Shown here: positions 46,272 to 55,878 of the stretch, piece after piece
Layout of the letters: the number at the start of each line of letters is the position of its first letter
Position numbering within the stretch: the stretch's first letter is position 1
Source: UBA2185 sp964564625
GTDB lineage: Bacteria; Desulfobacterota; Syntrophia; Syntrophales; UBA2185
Direction of reading: 5' to 3'
Assembly: GCA_964564625.1 (NCBI GenBank)
Contig: CAZMBE010000002.1
Coordinates: 62,001 to 126,000, forward strand
DNA: 64,000 bases
Translations under genes and position numbers: made by a program
The notes under the pieces: model-generated
Seen by the model: the letters and a program-made list of their open reading frames with translations, nothing else
What the model was told of the DNA's origin: nothing
Database searches by the model: none

Positions 46272-47261
46272 TTAAAAAATTAATTCAGGGAGACCGGGGA
46301 ATACGGCCCGTTCTTTCTGCCATTCATACACAATCACGTCGATGTCTATTTTTTTCAACTTTGCTTCAAGTAATTGATCGATGGCTTCGGGTATGATAAG
46401 GATCAATCGGGGTCGTTCCGGCAGATCCGTATTGGCGAGTAACAGGTGGGCGACACCCTGGTGTATGCTTTTTTCTGATGAATCCGTGAGTACCTCAAAG
46501 ACGGATGTTATTTCCTCCTTTTTATTTGCCATAAAAAGGTCACGTTCAAGGTCGTTTGCGGCTTTGAAACCCCGGCGAATAAGGTCGTCATGGAGATCCT
46601 TTATAATCAAGCCGTGGTCGCACGCGAATCCGGGATTGATTCCCGGGTGGGTGTGGCTCTTACCGATACGCTCTTCCCTAAAAGAGAGTTCTTCAAAAGT
46701 CATTTCCAGTTGATGCGAACGGGAAGAAAAACTGTTTTTTATCGTATCTATTTTGCGGACGAATTGTGTAAGCTGCCTGACAAACAGGGGTGAATTCAAC
46801 GCACCGATCAAAGCCACGGTGGTGTCCACAGCGCCGTCTTCCATTATGTCCCACACGCCGCGGTAGTGGTCCGCGAACAGCGATTTTCCCACTCCCTTTT
46901 TACTGCCACCGAGTATACCCCGATGTATGACAAATATCCGGCCATCGCGGTCTGCCGCCAGCGCACCGCCGATTCTCCTGTCTATGCCTCGTATGGGGAA
47001 GTTGATTTCACACGTAATCGGAACGGGGGATGACCCTGATGGCTTTCCAGTCCCGAAGGCGTGCCAGAAACGGCTCTCTGATATCTTCTTGTGATAGATC
47101 CATATCCCCAGACTTTCAGACCAGGAAACTTTCGCCTTCACCGTTCCGCCGGTGTGCCCAAGAGTGACAGGGATTTTCTCATGTATGAAGGGTTTGAAGC
47201 ACTTTATGAATTGTCGCCGATATTTCCTGATGACAGATTCATCGTCAATGACTTTCAGCAT
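46272..47261 (-). CDS. Hypothetical protein, unrecognised family
   Basis: 329 residues, soluble, no signal. Visible features: VTLGHTGGTVKAKVSW, RRIGGALAADRDGRIFVIHRG, GGSKKGVGKSLFADHY (glycine/lysine-rich loop, but not a clean P-loop), and a C-terminal half with a long helical stretch followed by LILIIPEAIDQLLEAKLKKIDID. The mixed alpha/beta end (IDVIVYEW) looks like a small nuclease- or Rossmann-like piece. I cannot assign function. ATG has AAAGG/GGAG upstream. The gene is flanked by intergenic regions on both sides. Confidence 0.65.
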   Translation of the reverse strand: MLKVIDDESVIRKYRRQFIKCFKPFIHEKIPVTLGHTGGTVKAKVSWSESLGIWIYHKKISESRFWHAFGTGKPSGSSPVPITCEINFPIRGIDRRIGGALAADRDGRIFVIHRGILGGSKKGVGKSLFADHYRGVWDIMEDGAVDTTVALIGALNSPLFVRQLTQFVRKIDTIKNSFSSRSHQLEMTFEELSFREERIGKSHTHPGINPGFACDHGLIIKDLHDDLIRRGFKAANDLERDLFMANKKEEITSVFEVLTDSSEKSIHQGVAHLLLANTDLPERPRLILIIPEAIDQLLEAKLKKIDIDVIVYEWQKERAVFPGLPELIF

Positions 47262-47541
47262 TATCCTTTTCTCCGTTGACCAGGCTTCAGAGTGGTATTG
47301 TATTGGTGAGATATTAAGGGTATTTACAGGAAACGCTCTGCTTAATCAAGTCGTTTTCTCATATTGTCAAAGGCATAAGAAGAATCCTGCAGAGAATACG
47401 ATTAAACGGTTGAACATTACTTTACATTGCAACCCCTGTTCTTCCCGTGCACACGGGAATCCTCTATGTTCAACTTATTGTGAATCCTCCTGGATCCAGC
47501 CCCCACATGTAGTTGCCGGGGTCGGGGATATGTTAACATTC

Positions 47542-47982
47542 TCAAGCTGCCTTACGCAGATCAACGCTCCAGGATGACAATTTGTCACTTCCTTTAAAAA
47601 GGACACCTCTGCTTTGATAGTGGGTATTGCTTATCTTCAACAGGAATTCAGCGCCGGTGTATGCCCCGCTTTTTGCGCGGCATGTGGATAGAATCGCATC
47701 ATTCACAATAACAAATCTGCCGAGCAGAGTCCCCAGATCGGGGTTATTCGATTCCCAGGTTGTCTGGGTTTTGCCTTCTCCGAAGGGAATAATCTCATAA
47801 CGGTTATAAATCTTGATGGGTTTCTCGCCCGCAGTAATTTCCATCTCACCCTCGTTGACCCACAATCCCTCAATATGCATGATTCTGGCTATTCCCATAA
47901 GCGGGAGGGTGTTGTCCATGTCATCAAAGTAATAACCCCGGATATTCCAGAAACCCTCTTGAAACAAGAATGTGTGGTGCAT
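47542..47982 (-). CDS. Hypothetical protein
   Basis: 146 residues, soluble, no signal peptide. Regular beta-rich pattern (ARIMHIEGLWVNEGEMEI, IKIYNRYEIIPFGEGKTQTTWES, GRFVIVNDAILSTCRAKSG, AEFLLKISNTHYQSRGVLFKG) suggests a small lipocalin/calycin-like barrel. No family name can be given. GGAG 11 nt before the ATG. Confidence 0.6.
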   Translation of the reverse strand: MHHTFLFQEGFWNIRGYYFDDMDNTLPLMGIARIMHIEGLWVNEGEMEITAGEKPIKIYNRYEIIPFGEGKTQTTWESNNPDLGTLLGRFVIVNDAILSTCRAKSGAYTGAEFLLKISNTHYQSRGVLFKGSDKLSSWSVDLRKAA

Positions 47983-48162
47983 CTGTGCCTGTCTCCAGTT
48001 TATGCCAATGTTGTTTCATGTGTATTACAGACAGTCGGGACGCTTGTCCTACAGGCGATTTTCAATTACAGAACGATAGAAAGCTATCCAATCTGTACAC
48101 GTAAACCACCTGTAATTCTGATTTTACACGAATGTCATTCCAATACTGAAAAGCTGGAAACC

Positions 48163-48867
48163 TTACTTCTTTGACAGCCTTTTTCTTGCCTGTTTCGAAA
48201 CCGGGCGGTTGCGGAGAAGAACATACGTGGCGCCTGTGCCGCCGTCGTAGGACTTCGCGCTTGCATAAGCGATTACCCACTTGCGCCAGTGACTGCGTGT
48301 AAGCCACTCACTCACCTTATTTTTCAGGACCGGCTTGCCGGGCGAAGAGAGGCCGCGTCCATGAATGATGAGGACTGCTCTTTTCCCTGCTGTAACCGCC
48401 CATTTCAAAAATTTTTCAAATACTTCGCTTGCTTCTGTCACGCCAAGTCCGTGGAGATCAATATGGGCCTGGATGGAAAAGTCTCCCTGGTGAAGCCTCC
48501 GGGCAAATTCCGGATGTATATCATGAGCTGTGCCCTCCATATACTCGGGCGTATCGGATATCATAAATCCATCTCCATACTTCACCAGATTTTCAAGCCG
48601 TACCATGACCCCTTTTTCGGGCACATTTTTGTCGGCCTCAGGCGGTCTTGTTCCTCCATTTTCCATTGCATGCTTATCTTCTGATATTGGTTGTACATCT
48701 TTCATGGCCTCGATAAATGCTTTTTCGTCGTTTTCCGGATCGCTCGCGATTTCACGGTCTGAGCGTGCGAGTGCGGAAGGAGCGGGGCGAGAAAGTGGCT
48801 TGCTTCTGAGAAGATTTCCCAGATCTCCAAAGGGGGCATGTTTGAGAGGCGGATCAGAGTCTTTCAT
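48163..48867 (-). CDS. Smr-domain protein
   Basis: 234 residues. The C-terminal 95 residues are a Smr domain: QAHIDLHGLGVTEASEVFEKFL, VLIIHGRGLSSPG and AKSYDGGTGATYVLL, with the DLHG and HGRG motifs of this nicking-type nuclease. The N-terminal half is charged and disordered. Standalone Smr proteins are linked to DNA repair or RNA cleavage; role here is not known. Confidence 0.88.
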   Translation of the reverse strand: MKDSDPPLKHAPFGDLGNLLRSKPLSRPAPSALARSDREIASDPENDEKAFIEAMKDVQPISEDKHAMENGGTRPPEADKNVPEKGVMVRLENLVKYGDGFMISDTPEYMEGTAHDIHPEFARRLHQGDFSIQAHIDLHGLGVTEASEVFEKFLKWAVTAGKRAVLIIHGRGLSSPGKPVLKNKVSEWLTRSHWRKWVIAYASAKSYDGGTGATYVLLRNRPVSKQARKRLSKK

Positions 48868-48971
48868 CCTACAACAATACCTATAAAGCTCTCAAGGGCG
48901 TTGACTCGTGGCGTCGGCTTACCCTTACAATGACAGTATATATATTGTTCGAGATCCTGCAACGCTTTTTC

Positions 48972-50093
48972 TTAATCAAGCCGCTTGCGGAAACGACTGA
49001 TCGCGCCGGTAAACACGATCACTCCCAGAATAGCCATGGCAGCGTACTGGTGCCAGAGGACGTCGAAGCCTACGCCTTTCAAGAAAATTCCCCTGATTAT
49101 TACAAGCATATACCTCAAAGGATTGAGATACGTCAACCATTGCACGACAACGGGCATGTTAACAATGGGGAAGACGAATCCGCTAAGCATGAAAAAGGGA
49201 AGCATGAAAAAGAATGTCGTCATCATTGCCTGCTGCTGCGTTTTGGAAACGGTGGAAATGAACAGACCTACACCGAGGGTGCTTAAGAGGAAGAGGCATA
49301 TTGCAAAAAAGAGAAGGAGGATGCTCCCGGCCAGGGGTATTTCAAACCAGAATACCGCGATAACCGTCACCATGACCATCTGCGCGAGAGATATGATGAT
49401 GTATGGGATTGTTTTACCTAAAATAAGTTCTGCGGGTTTCATTGGGGTCACGATGAGCTGTTCTATCGTTCCCGCCTCTTTTTCCCTGATGATGGCAATC
49501 GATGTGAGAAGGAGGGTGATCAGCATGACCACAAATGCAACGATACCGGGGACGAAAAAATGCTGGCTGTCCAGATTCGGATTGTACCAGGTTCTGATTC
49601 TCCCATCGATTTTGCCGTACTCCATATGCTGCGGGTGCAGCTCCCTGATCAATTCCCGGTTCAGTTTATCGATGACCATGACAGAGTACGCGATTCTGAT
49701 GGAAGCCATGTTGCTCATGCTTCCGTCCGCGATGATTTGAATTTCCGCTGTTTCCCCTTTTCTGATATGACTGCTCAAATCAGGTCCGATCTTGATGCCG
49801 AGATCGATTTTCCCTTTCATCAGGAGATTATCTATTTCCCGCTGGTCCTCGGTGAAGTGGGTGATAGTGAAAATTTTGTTGGCACTTACGGCATCGATGA
49901 TCAAGCGGCTTTCCCGAGCGCGGGACTGATCCAGAAGGGCGACCCGGATGTTCCTGATATCGTAATTCACCACATATCCGAATAAGAGGAGCATGATAAT
50001 TGGGGCAACGATCAGAACGCGCCTGCTGCGCGGGTCGCGAAAGAGCAGGATAAATTCTTTGCGGACGAGTTCCCGGATGCGGAGCCCGCTCAT
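48972..50093 (-). CDS. ABC-2 type permease (YhhJ/YbhR-like)
   Basis: 373 residues. N-terminal membrane segment (ILIVAPIIMLLLFGYVVNYDI) with the FGY-x-x-x-x-D signature, a large periplasmic loop, and five C-terminal segments including IAIIREKEAGTIEQLIVTPMKPAELILGKTIPY, the ABC-2 hallmark. Pairs with the permease gene just upstream (1 nt apart). Last gene of the efflux operon. Confidence 0.92.
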   Translation of the reverse strand: MSGLRIRELVRKEFILLFRDPRSRRVLIVAPIIMLLLFGYVVNYDIRNIRVALLDQSRARESRLIIDAVSANKIFTITHFTEDQREIDNLLMKGKIDLGIKIGPDLSSHIRKGETAEIQIIADGSMSNMASIRIAYSVMVIDKLNRELIRELHPQHMEYGKIDGRIRTWYNPNLDSQHFFVPGIVAFVVMLITLLLTSIAIIREKEAGTIEQLIVTPMKPAELILGKTIPYIIISLAQMVMVTVIAVFWFEIPLAGSILLLFFAICLFLLSTLGVGLFISTVSKTQQQAMMTTFFFMLPFFMLSGFVFPIVNMPVVVQWLTYLNPLRYMLVIIRGIFLKGVGFDVLWHQYAAMAILGVIVFTGAISRFRKRLD

Positions 50094-50094
50094 G

Positions 50095-51228
50095 TTACAA
50101 CCCCTCCCTTCTCAGTAATATGCAATTCAAGGACGCCAGAATGGCAAACATGATGACCATCACTATATAGCTTTGCCACAAGTGAACCATCCCGAGGTTT
50201 CGCAGGTATAAACCGCTCAGAATGTCGATATAATACGTGGCGGGAACAATATACGTAACCAACTGGAGAAATGTCGGCATGTTGACCACGGGAAACACGA
50301 AGTTCGAAAGAAGCAGAGAAGGGAGGTACGTGAGGAGAATGGCGCCCTGGTTTGCCAGAAGCTGGTTTTTGGTTACGGTAGAAATAAAGAGCCCCAGCGC
50401 TAGGGCGACGGCAAGATATATCGAAGAGGCCAGGATCATCAACCAGAAACTGGATTTCATGACGATGCCGAAAAGGACCTGCCCCATGAGAATGGAAATC
50501 AAGACATCGATGAGTCCCACGAAGAAATAGGGAATGGCTTTACCGATCAGAAATTCACCGGCACTGATAGGCAATGATTTGATCGTTTCCATTGTTCCGT
50601 TCTCATATTCCCGGGCGATTACCAGGGACGTCAGCATGGCCCCCACGATCATAATGATGACCGCAATGATGCCGGGAACAATGAAGTTGCGGCTTTCCAG
50701 ATCTTCATTGAACCATACCCTGATGCGACCCTCCACAGGAGGCTTTATTTTCTCCATTCCCTGGCGATTTAGGAATGCTGCGAGAAGCTTCCGGTTGTAC
50801 TGCTCAACGAAGGCATTCACATAGCCTCTGGTGATGCTGGCAAAATTTGGATCACTGCCGTCGAGCAGAAGCTGCAGAGGCGCTTCATGATCCGCCCGGA
50901 GGTTCTTCGTAAAGTCAGGGGGTATGACTACCACCAGTATTGCCCTCCCATGGTCTAAATATTCCGTTGCTTTTTTTGTATTGGGCAGATGTGCGGCAAC
51001 ATGAAAATAGGGGGAGGCGTCGAGACGGCGAATAAAATCCCGGCTCACATCGGTGTTATCATGATCAACGACCACGGTCTCCACATTATCCACGTCCAGG
51101 CTCAGGGCGTAGCCAAACAGAAGTATGAGCAGCAAGGGAAGGGCAAACGCCAGATACAGGCTCCGGAAATCACGGATCAGATGATAGAACTCCTTGCGGG
51201 TGACGGCCCGAATGTTTATGAGTTTCAA
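50095..51228 (-). CDS. ABC-2 type permease (YbhS-like)
   Basis: 378 residues from TTG 51228, chosen because AGGAG lies 6 nt upstream and the TTG overlaps the ATPase stop (TTGA); the open frame extends further into the ATPase gene. FALPLLLILLFGYALSLDVDNV at the N-terminus, periplasmic loop with DGSDPNFASITRGY, then VIAREYENGTMETIKSLPISAGEFLIGKAIPYF and more membrane segments. Works with the partner permease as a heterodimer. Confidence 0.9.
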   Translation of the reverse strand: MKLINIRAVTRKEFYHLIRDFRSLYLAFALPLLLILLFGYALSLDVDNVETVVVDHDNTDVSRDFIRRLDASPYFHVAAHLPNTKKATEYLDHGRAILVVVIPPDFTKNLRADHEAPLQLLLDGSDPNFASITRGYVNAFVEQYNRKLLAAFLNRQGMEKIKPPVEGRIRVWFNEDLESRNFIVPGIIAVIIMIVGAMLTSLVIAREYENGTMETIKSLPISAGEFLIGKAIPYFFVGLIDVLISILMGQVLFGIVMKSSFWLMILASSIYLAVALALGLFISTVTKNQLLANQGAILLTYLPSLLLSNFVFPVVNMPTFLQLVTYIVPATYYIDILSGLYLRNLGMVHLWQSYIVMVIMFAILASLNCILLRREGL

Positions 51229-51980
51229 TGGTTGCTCCTGGTCATGAGAGAGATAAAGGCCTCGTTTAAATCGGCATCGGGACGGTCCGGACACGCCACG
51301 GCAATAATTTCGGAAGGGCTGCCGGCGGCAACGATCATTCCCTCATTAATCATCACGATCCGTTCACAATTGCGCGCTTCGTCCATGTAGTGGGTAGTGA
51401 CAAACACGGTGATACCTTCTCCCGCCAGCTGACGGATGAAATCCCAAAAATGCTGACGAGTAATGGGATCCACACCGGAAGTAGGTTCATCGAGAAAGAG
51501 GATGTCCGGCTTGTGGAGTAACGCGCACCCGAGGGCCAGACGCTGCCTCCATCCTTGGGGCAACTCCCGTGTGCGACGGTTTTGGACTTCCTGAAGCCGC
51601 GTCATATCGAGAATCCATTCCACTCGCTTCTTCCACTCACGCTGCGGTACGGAGTAGATGCCGAGATAGAAGCGTATGTTTTCGTAAGGACTCAGGTCTT
51701 CATAGAGGGAAAACTTCTGCGACATGTAGCCGATGGATTTCTTGATTTCCTCCGGCTCTCTAAAGATGTCGTGCCCTGCCACCTGGCCCTCGCCGGAAGT
51801 TGGATTCAGTATGCCACAAAGCATACGGATCGTTGTCGATTTTCCGGAGCCGTTTGGTCCTAAAAGGCCGAAGATTTCCCCTCTTTTCACGGAGAAGGTG
51901 ATTTTGTTCACCGCGACAAAGGCCCCGAAACGCTTTTCGAGGTCATGCACCGAAACGGCCTCAGCGTTTGAAGGTATCAT
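51225..51980 (-). CDS. ABC transporter ATPase (second half of split YbhF-like pair)
   Basis: 251 residues from ATG 51980, which overlaps the end of the upstream ATPase gene by 20 nt. GPNGSGKST (Walker A), LPQGWRQRL (degenerate signature, not LSGGQ), ILFLDEPTSGVDP (Walker B) and a C-terminal His switch (FVTTHYMDEA). In E. coli YbhF and RbbA both ATPase domains are in one chain; here they are two genes. Confidence 0.93.
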   Translation of the reverse strand: MIPSNAEAVSVHDLEKRFGAFVAVNKITFSVKRGEIFGLLGPNGSGKSTTIRMLCGILNPTSGEGQVAGHDIFREPEEIKKSIGYMSQKFSLYEDLSPYENIRFYLGIYSVPQREWKKRVEWILDMTRLQEVQNRRTRELPQGWRQRLALGCALLHKPDILFLDEPTSGVDPITRQHFWDFIRQLAGEGITVFVTTHYMDEARNCERIVMINEGMIVAAGSPSEIIAVACPDRPDADLNEAFISLMTRSNH

Positions 51981-52725
51981 GAACGATCTCCTTATCCACT
52001 TCCTGAATGCGTGCAATCATGGCATCTTCCAGGTTTGAGAAACGGCCGCGGATTTCCGCTGGTGTAGAAGTCGCGAGCACCTGTGAACGGTGCATCAGAA
52101 CCAGCCGGTCACATTTCTCTCCTTCGTCGAGATAGGCAGTGGAAACGAGAATTGTCATGCCACCCCCGCGCATCTGTGCCAGGATCTCCCAGAACTCCTG
52201 CCGCGAGACGGGATCCACGCCGTTCGTCGGTTCATCGAGGATCAGCACCTTCGGCTCGTGAGCGAGGACACAGGCAAGTCCAAGCTTCTGTTTCATGCCC
52301 CCGGAGAGGTTGCCTGCCTGCCTCTCTGCGAAAGGGAGAAGATTGGAAAACCCAAGATACTTCTCGCGTCTCCGACGGCGCTCTTCTCTTGGCACATTGA
52401 AAACGTCCATGAAGAATCTCATGTTTTCGTCAACGGTCAGGTCGTGGTAGAGCCCAAAACGCTGGGGCATATATCCGATGAGAGGCTTCAACTGCTGTTT
52501 ATCTTTTACGATGTCGAGACCGGCGATCATAATTTTTCCGGAGACAGGCGGGATCATGGTAGCCACTATTCTAAGGAGGGTGGATTTACCCGCCCCGTCT
52601 GATCCTACAAGACCGCAGATAGTTCCCTGCTCCACCGAGAGGGTTATATCCCGCACCGCTTCAACCTCGCCGAAGCGCATGGATACATTCTCTATGGAGA
52701 TGAAATTTATGTTCTGTGTAACCAC
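51961..52725 (-). CDS. ABC transporter ATPase (first half of split pair)
   Basis: 254 residues, GTG start at 52725. GSDGAGKST (Walker A), LSGGMKQKL (signature), VLILDEPTNGVDP (Walker B), VSTAYLDEGEKCDR (Ala replaces the usual switch His). Works with the ATPase encoded right after it and the two permeases to export a substrate, probably a toxic small compound. A 110-nt gap with a hairpin separates it from hlyD. Confidence 0.92.
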   Translation of the reverse strand: MVTQNINFISIENVSMRFGEVEAVRDITLSVEQGTICGLVGSDGAGKSTLLRIVATMIPPVSGKIMIAGLDIVKDKQQLKPLIGYMPQRFGLYHDLTVDENMRFFMDVFNVPREERRRRREKYLGFSNLLPFAERQAGNLSGGMKQKLGLACVLAHEPKVLILDEPTNGVDPVSRQEFWEILAQMRGGGMTILVSTAYLDEGEKCDRLVLMHRSQVLATSTPAEIRGRFSNLEDAMIARIQEVDKEIVHDTFKR

Positions 52726-52770
52726 TACCGAGGCTCTCTAAAAATCTCTTTCCCCTTTGAAAAAAGAGAC

Positions 52771-52804
52771 AAAAGGGGATTCGACAATCGTATGGGAAAT
52801 CCCC
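52771..52804 (-). terminator. Internal hairpin between hlyD and the ATPase genes
   Basis: GGGGATT/AATCCCC stem (52775-52781 and 52798-52804), extending to AAAGGGG-ATT with one bulge. Followed on the minus strand by TTTT and, after GTCTC, six more T. Could lower expression of the downstream ATPase and permease genes, or be a repeat of the AAAGGGGGATT type common in deltaproteobacteria. Confidence 0.5.
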
Positions 52805-52834
52805 CTTTATGAAAGGAAAAGATTGAAGGGATGT

Positions 52835-53845
52835 TCACCGCAGCCATGCATCCGCCGGCATGCCGGTCTTCAGTTCCAGATCGGGATTGGGTATGGAGAC
52901 CTTTACCAGATACACCAGTTTTACCCGTTCTTTTTTGGTCTGGATGATCTTCGGGGTGAATTCCCCTTCCGGTGAGATAAAAGCAACTTTTCCTTTGTAT
53001 GTTTTATCGGGAAAGGTATCAACCTTGACATCCACGTCCTGTCCCGGTTTGACCTTGGCGATTTCCGTTTCATCCACAAATATCTTGAGATCCACCGTGG
53101 AGAGATCGGCCATGGAAAGAACCTCGCGGCCCGGCGTCACCACTTCCCCCGGCTCAACATTGCGGCTGGTGATAATCCCGTTGAATGGGGCAAGCAACCG
53201 GGCATAGTGCAGTTGAATGTCTGCCTGCTCCAGTGCGGCTTTCGCCTGTTTGGCCTGGGAATTGGCAGCGTCGATTTCCTTCTGTGTAACCTCGATCCTC
53301 TGCAGGTTGCTCTTTGCCTGTCTCAGTGCCGCTTCTCCATCATCAAATCGGGATTTTGCCGTATCATAGTTAAGCTTTACCGCATCCCTTTCCTTTTCTG
53401 TAACAACACCCTGTTTGAATAGCTGCTCATATCGCTGATAATTCTTCCGCGTATTTTCGAGGATGTCTTTCGTGCTGGTGAGATTGGCTTCCGACCTTGC
53501 CACATCGGCGGGAAGGGTATTTTTATAGATACTCAGAAGTGTTGAGAGCTGCTCACGCGTTTTGATCAACCGGTCGAGATTTGCCTCCGCCTGAGCCTTG
53601 CGTGACTGGAGTTCCGCGGGTTCGATCTCGGCGAGGAGTTGATTCTTCGTGACGACATTGCCTTCCCTGACCGCGACATTAATGACGCGGCCGCTTACCT
53701 GGAAGGCGAGATTGGCCTGGGTTGCTTCAATTGTTCCGGAATAGTACAGCTCGCCCCTCTGTGACTGCCACTGACCGAAATAGACCAGGGTGCCTACACC
53801 CGCAAGGAGAAGCAAAAAAGCAATGATGAGGATCTTTTTCTTCAC
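52835..53845 (-). CDS. HlyD-family membrane fusion protein (YbhG-like)
   Basis: 336 residues. N-terminal membrane anchor (ILIIAFLLLLAGVGTLVYF), biotinyl-lipoyl-like half (GTIEATQANLAFQVSGRVINVAVREGN), long coiled coil with heptads (about residues 70-210), second half (YARLLAPFNGIITSRNVEPGEVVTPG) and beta-barrel. Periplasmic adaptor linking the ABC permeases to the TolC-like channel. Four-nt overlap with the tolC-like gene. Confidence 0.93.
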   Translation of the reverse strand: MKKKILIIAFLLLLAGVGTLVYFGQWQSQRGELYYSGTIEATQANLAFQVSGRVINVAVREGNVVTKNQLLAEIEPAELQSRKAQAEANLDRLIKTREQLSTLLSIYKNTLPADVARSEANLTSTKDILENTRKNYQRYEQLFKQGVVTEKERDAVKLNYDTAKSRFDDGEAALRQAKSNLQRIEVTQKEIDAANSQAKQAKAALEQADIQLHYARLLAPFNGIITSRNVEPGEVVTPGREVLSMADLSTVDLKIFVDETEIAKVKPGQDVDVKVDTFPDKTYKGKVAFISPEGEFTPKIIQTKKERVKLVYLVKVSIPNPDLELKTGMPADAWLR

Positions 53846-55188
53846 GGCGACACCTCCTTTGTCCCCATGGCTCTCTCCAATCGGGCCAAGCTGATATTGT
53901 AATCGCTTAGGGCGTTGAAGTAATCGGATTTTGCTCTTGTCAGAAGAGTCGCGGCGTCCAGGACGTCCGTAGAGGTTCCCACCTGTTCCTGATATCTTTC
54001 CCGGCTGATCCGGTAATTCTCTTCCGCCTGCTCGATGGCTTTTTGTGTAACAGCCAACTGCTTCTCCGCCTCGTGGAGTGTCAGCCAGGCATTTTTTACC
54101 TCGAGTCTCACCTGATCTTTTACATTATCCAGGGCGTACGCCATCTGGTTTTCCCGGGAGCGGCTCGCGTCAACACGGTTCTTTGTCCTGCCCCATTCCC
54201 AGAAGTTCCAGCTCGCCACACCCATAAGATACCAGTTCTCCTGGTCTTTGTAGAGAGTTCCGGAAACTCCCGGCGTATCTCCAAAACGCTCGTAGTGGCC
54301 GATAGCATTTATCGTGGGGAAATACTCACTCTTTGTAAGATTGACTATTTTCTTTGACTGCTCCACTTTCAGCGTATATGACTTAATCTCCGATCTGTTC
54401 TCCATGGCAAGCATCTGACAGTCATAAAGAGATTTAGTAAAAGGCTTCAGTGCGAGTATGTCCTCCAATTCCGTGGGGGTATTGATTTCTCTCCTGAGCA
54501 CCATATTGAACTTCGATTTCGCCATTTCTAGAGAATTTTCCGCTTTAACGAGACTTTGCCTGCCGTTGGCAAGCTCAACCTCAGCGCGAAGGAGGTCATT
54601 CCTGGGAATGACACCGGCATCAAAAAAATCCTGGGCCATCTTCCGGTGTGCCTCCAGCTGTTCTACCGATTGTACTGCAACGACGAGCAGCCTTTCTGCC
54701 TTCAGTACACTGAAATATGCAACCTTTACGTCTTGGACAATATCCTGCACAACCGTAACTTCGTCCATCGCCGCGATATCTGTGCCAATTCTGTTTGCCT
54801 GGTAATTCGCCACGATTCCGCCGCCGGAAAAGAGAGGTTGCTTCACCTCTATTGCCCAGGTATAGTTATCCTGTGTTCCTACGGGCATTGTAAATGGACG
54901 TGTAGATGGCAAAGATGGCAGCGTAACAGTCGAGGTCGGTTGTTCATTTAATTTCGTGTAGCTGTAGGATGTGCTGAATTTCGGCAGAAATCCTGTAAAT
55001 GCTTCCTGCTTCTGGGCTTCGGCACCCCTTACTCCTTCTCGCGCCGACTGAATGAGCACGCTTTGCGAGAGTGCCAGATCAATGCTCTGCTGAAGAGTCA
55101 GTTTTTCCGCCGCATAAGCTCCTTCAAGAAAAGAAAAGGAAAATGCTAGTGCCGCAGAAAATAGTAGCAATACAGTCTTTGTTTGCAT
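53842..55188 (-). CDS. TolC-family outer-membrane efflux protein
   Basis: 448 residues from ATG 55188 (AAGGA 9 nt upstream); an in-frame GTG at 55206, overlapping the tetR stop by 4 nt, is possible. Signal peptide (TVLLLFSAALAFSFSFLEGAYA). Two TolC repeats, each with the long helical segments (LTLQQSIDLALSQSVLIQSAREGV and later LDAATLLTRAKSDYFNALSDYNISLARLERAMG). Forms the exit duct of the efflux system. Confidence 0.93.
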   Translation of the reverse strand: MQTKTVLLLFSAALAFSFSFLEGAYAAEKLTLQQSIDLALSQSVLIQSAREGVRGAEAQKQEAFTGFLPKFSTSYSYTKLNEQPTSTVTLPSLPSTRPFTMPVGTQDNYTWAIEVKQPLFSGGGIVANYQANRIGTDIAAMDEVTVVQDIVQDVKVAYFSVLKAERLLVVAVQSVEQLEAHRKMAQDFFDAGVIPRNDLLRAEVELANGRQSLVKAENSLEMAKSKFNMVLRREINTPTELEDILALKPFTKSLYDCQMLAMENRSEIKSYTLKVEQSKKIVNLTKSEYFPTINAIGHYERFGDTPGVSGTLYKDQENWYLMGVASWNFWEWGRTKNRVDASRSRENQMAYALDNVKDQVRLEVKNAWLTLHEAEKQLAVTQKAIEQAEENYRISRERYQEQVGTSTDVLDAATLLTRAKSDYFNALSDYNISLARLERAMGTKEVSP

Positions 55189-55202
55189 ATCCAAATATCC
55201 TT

Positions 55203-55832
55203 TCACTTCTTCACGGCCTTTAAAACAAGTTTCTCTATTTCGACGACAATGTTGCCGGATATTTTATCATCCAGGTTCCTTATAGCGGGCGGGATCCAGT
55301 CATACCTTCTCCTGATCGGTGCGCTGGTTTTATAGGTAATGATGGCCCCGATGACCATTATGTGTATCAGAAAAGGAATGGTTTCAAGAAACACCCCCTT
55401 TTTTTTACCCTCCTTAAGGATACCGCTTAGCAGACTCACGATGCGGAATATATCCCGCGCCACAATTTCCGGCAGGTGTTCCCCGCCCGAGGCCACCTCG
55501 CGCATCATGATGGGGGCCACTTGCGGATTTACATCGATGTTCCGGGCAAAGGTGCGTATATATATCATCAATTTTTCTTCCGGATCCTGTATGTTTTGTA
55601 TCTCGCGGGCAATCGTTTCTGCAGTATTACCGATCACGCTTCTGATTACCTCAGTATAGAGGGTCTCTTTGTCGCCTATGTGGTAGTAGATTGTGGCTTT
55701 GTTAACTCCGGCACGGTCGGCAATCTCATCCATCCGTGCCCCGGCAAAACCAGCCTCCGAAAAAACACCCGCCGCTGCCTCAAGGATGCGCATAAACGCG
55801 TCGCTTCTTTTTTCTGCTGATGGCAGGTTCAC
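55203..55832 (-). CDS. TetR-family repressor of the efflux operon
   Basis: 209 residues from GTG 55832 (GGAGG 8 nt upstream). N-terminal HTH (AAAGVFSEAGFAGARMDEIADRAGVNKATIYYHIGDKETLY). The C-terminal part (PIMMREVASGGEHLPEIVARDIFRI) is of the YbiH/CecR type, a regulator that in E. coli controls ybhGFSR, the same kind of exporter. First gene of the operon. It probably represses it through the palindrome at 55863-55878. Confidence 0.92.
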   Translation of the reverse strand: MNLPSAEKRSDAFMRILEAAAGVFSEAGFAGARMDEIADRAGVNKATIYYHIGDKETLYTEVIRSVIGNTAETIAREIQNIQDPEEKLMIYIRTFARNIDVNPQVAPIMMREVASGGEHLPEIVARDIFRIVSLLSGILKEGKKKGVFLETIPFLIHIMVIGAIITYKTSAPIRRRYDWIPPAIRNLDDKISGNIVVEIEKLVLKAVKK

Positions 55833-55862
55833 TTATATACCTCCTCAGAAAACCATATGATT

Positions 55863-55878
55863 AACTAACCAGTTAGTT
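55863..55878. promoter_or_regulatory. Palindromic TetR-type operator
   Basis: AACTAAC-CA-GTTAGTT, two perfect 7-bp arms, 31 nt upstream of the tetR GTG. Shape and position fit autoregulation by the TetR protein. Confidence 0.7.
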
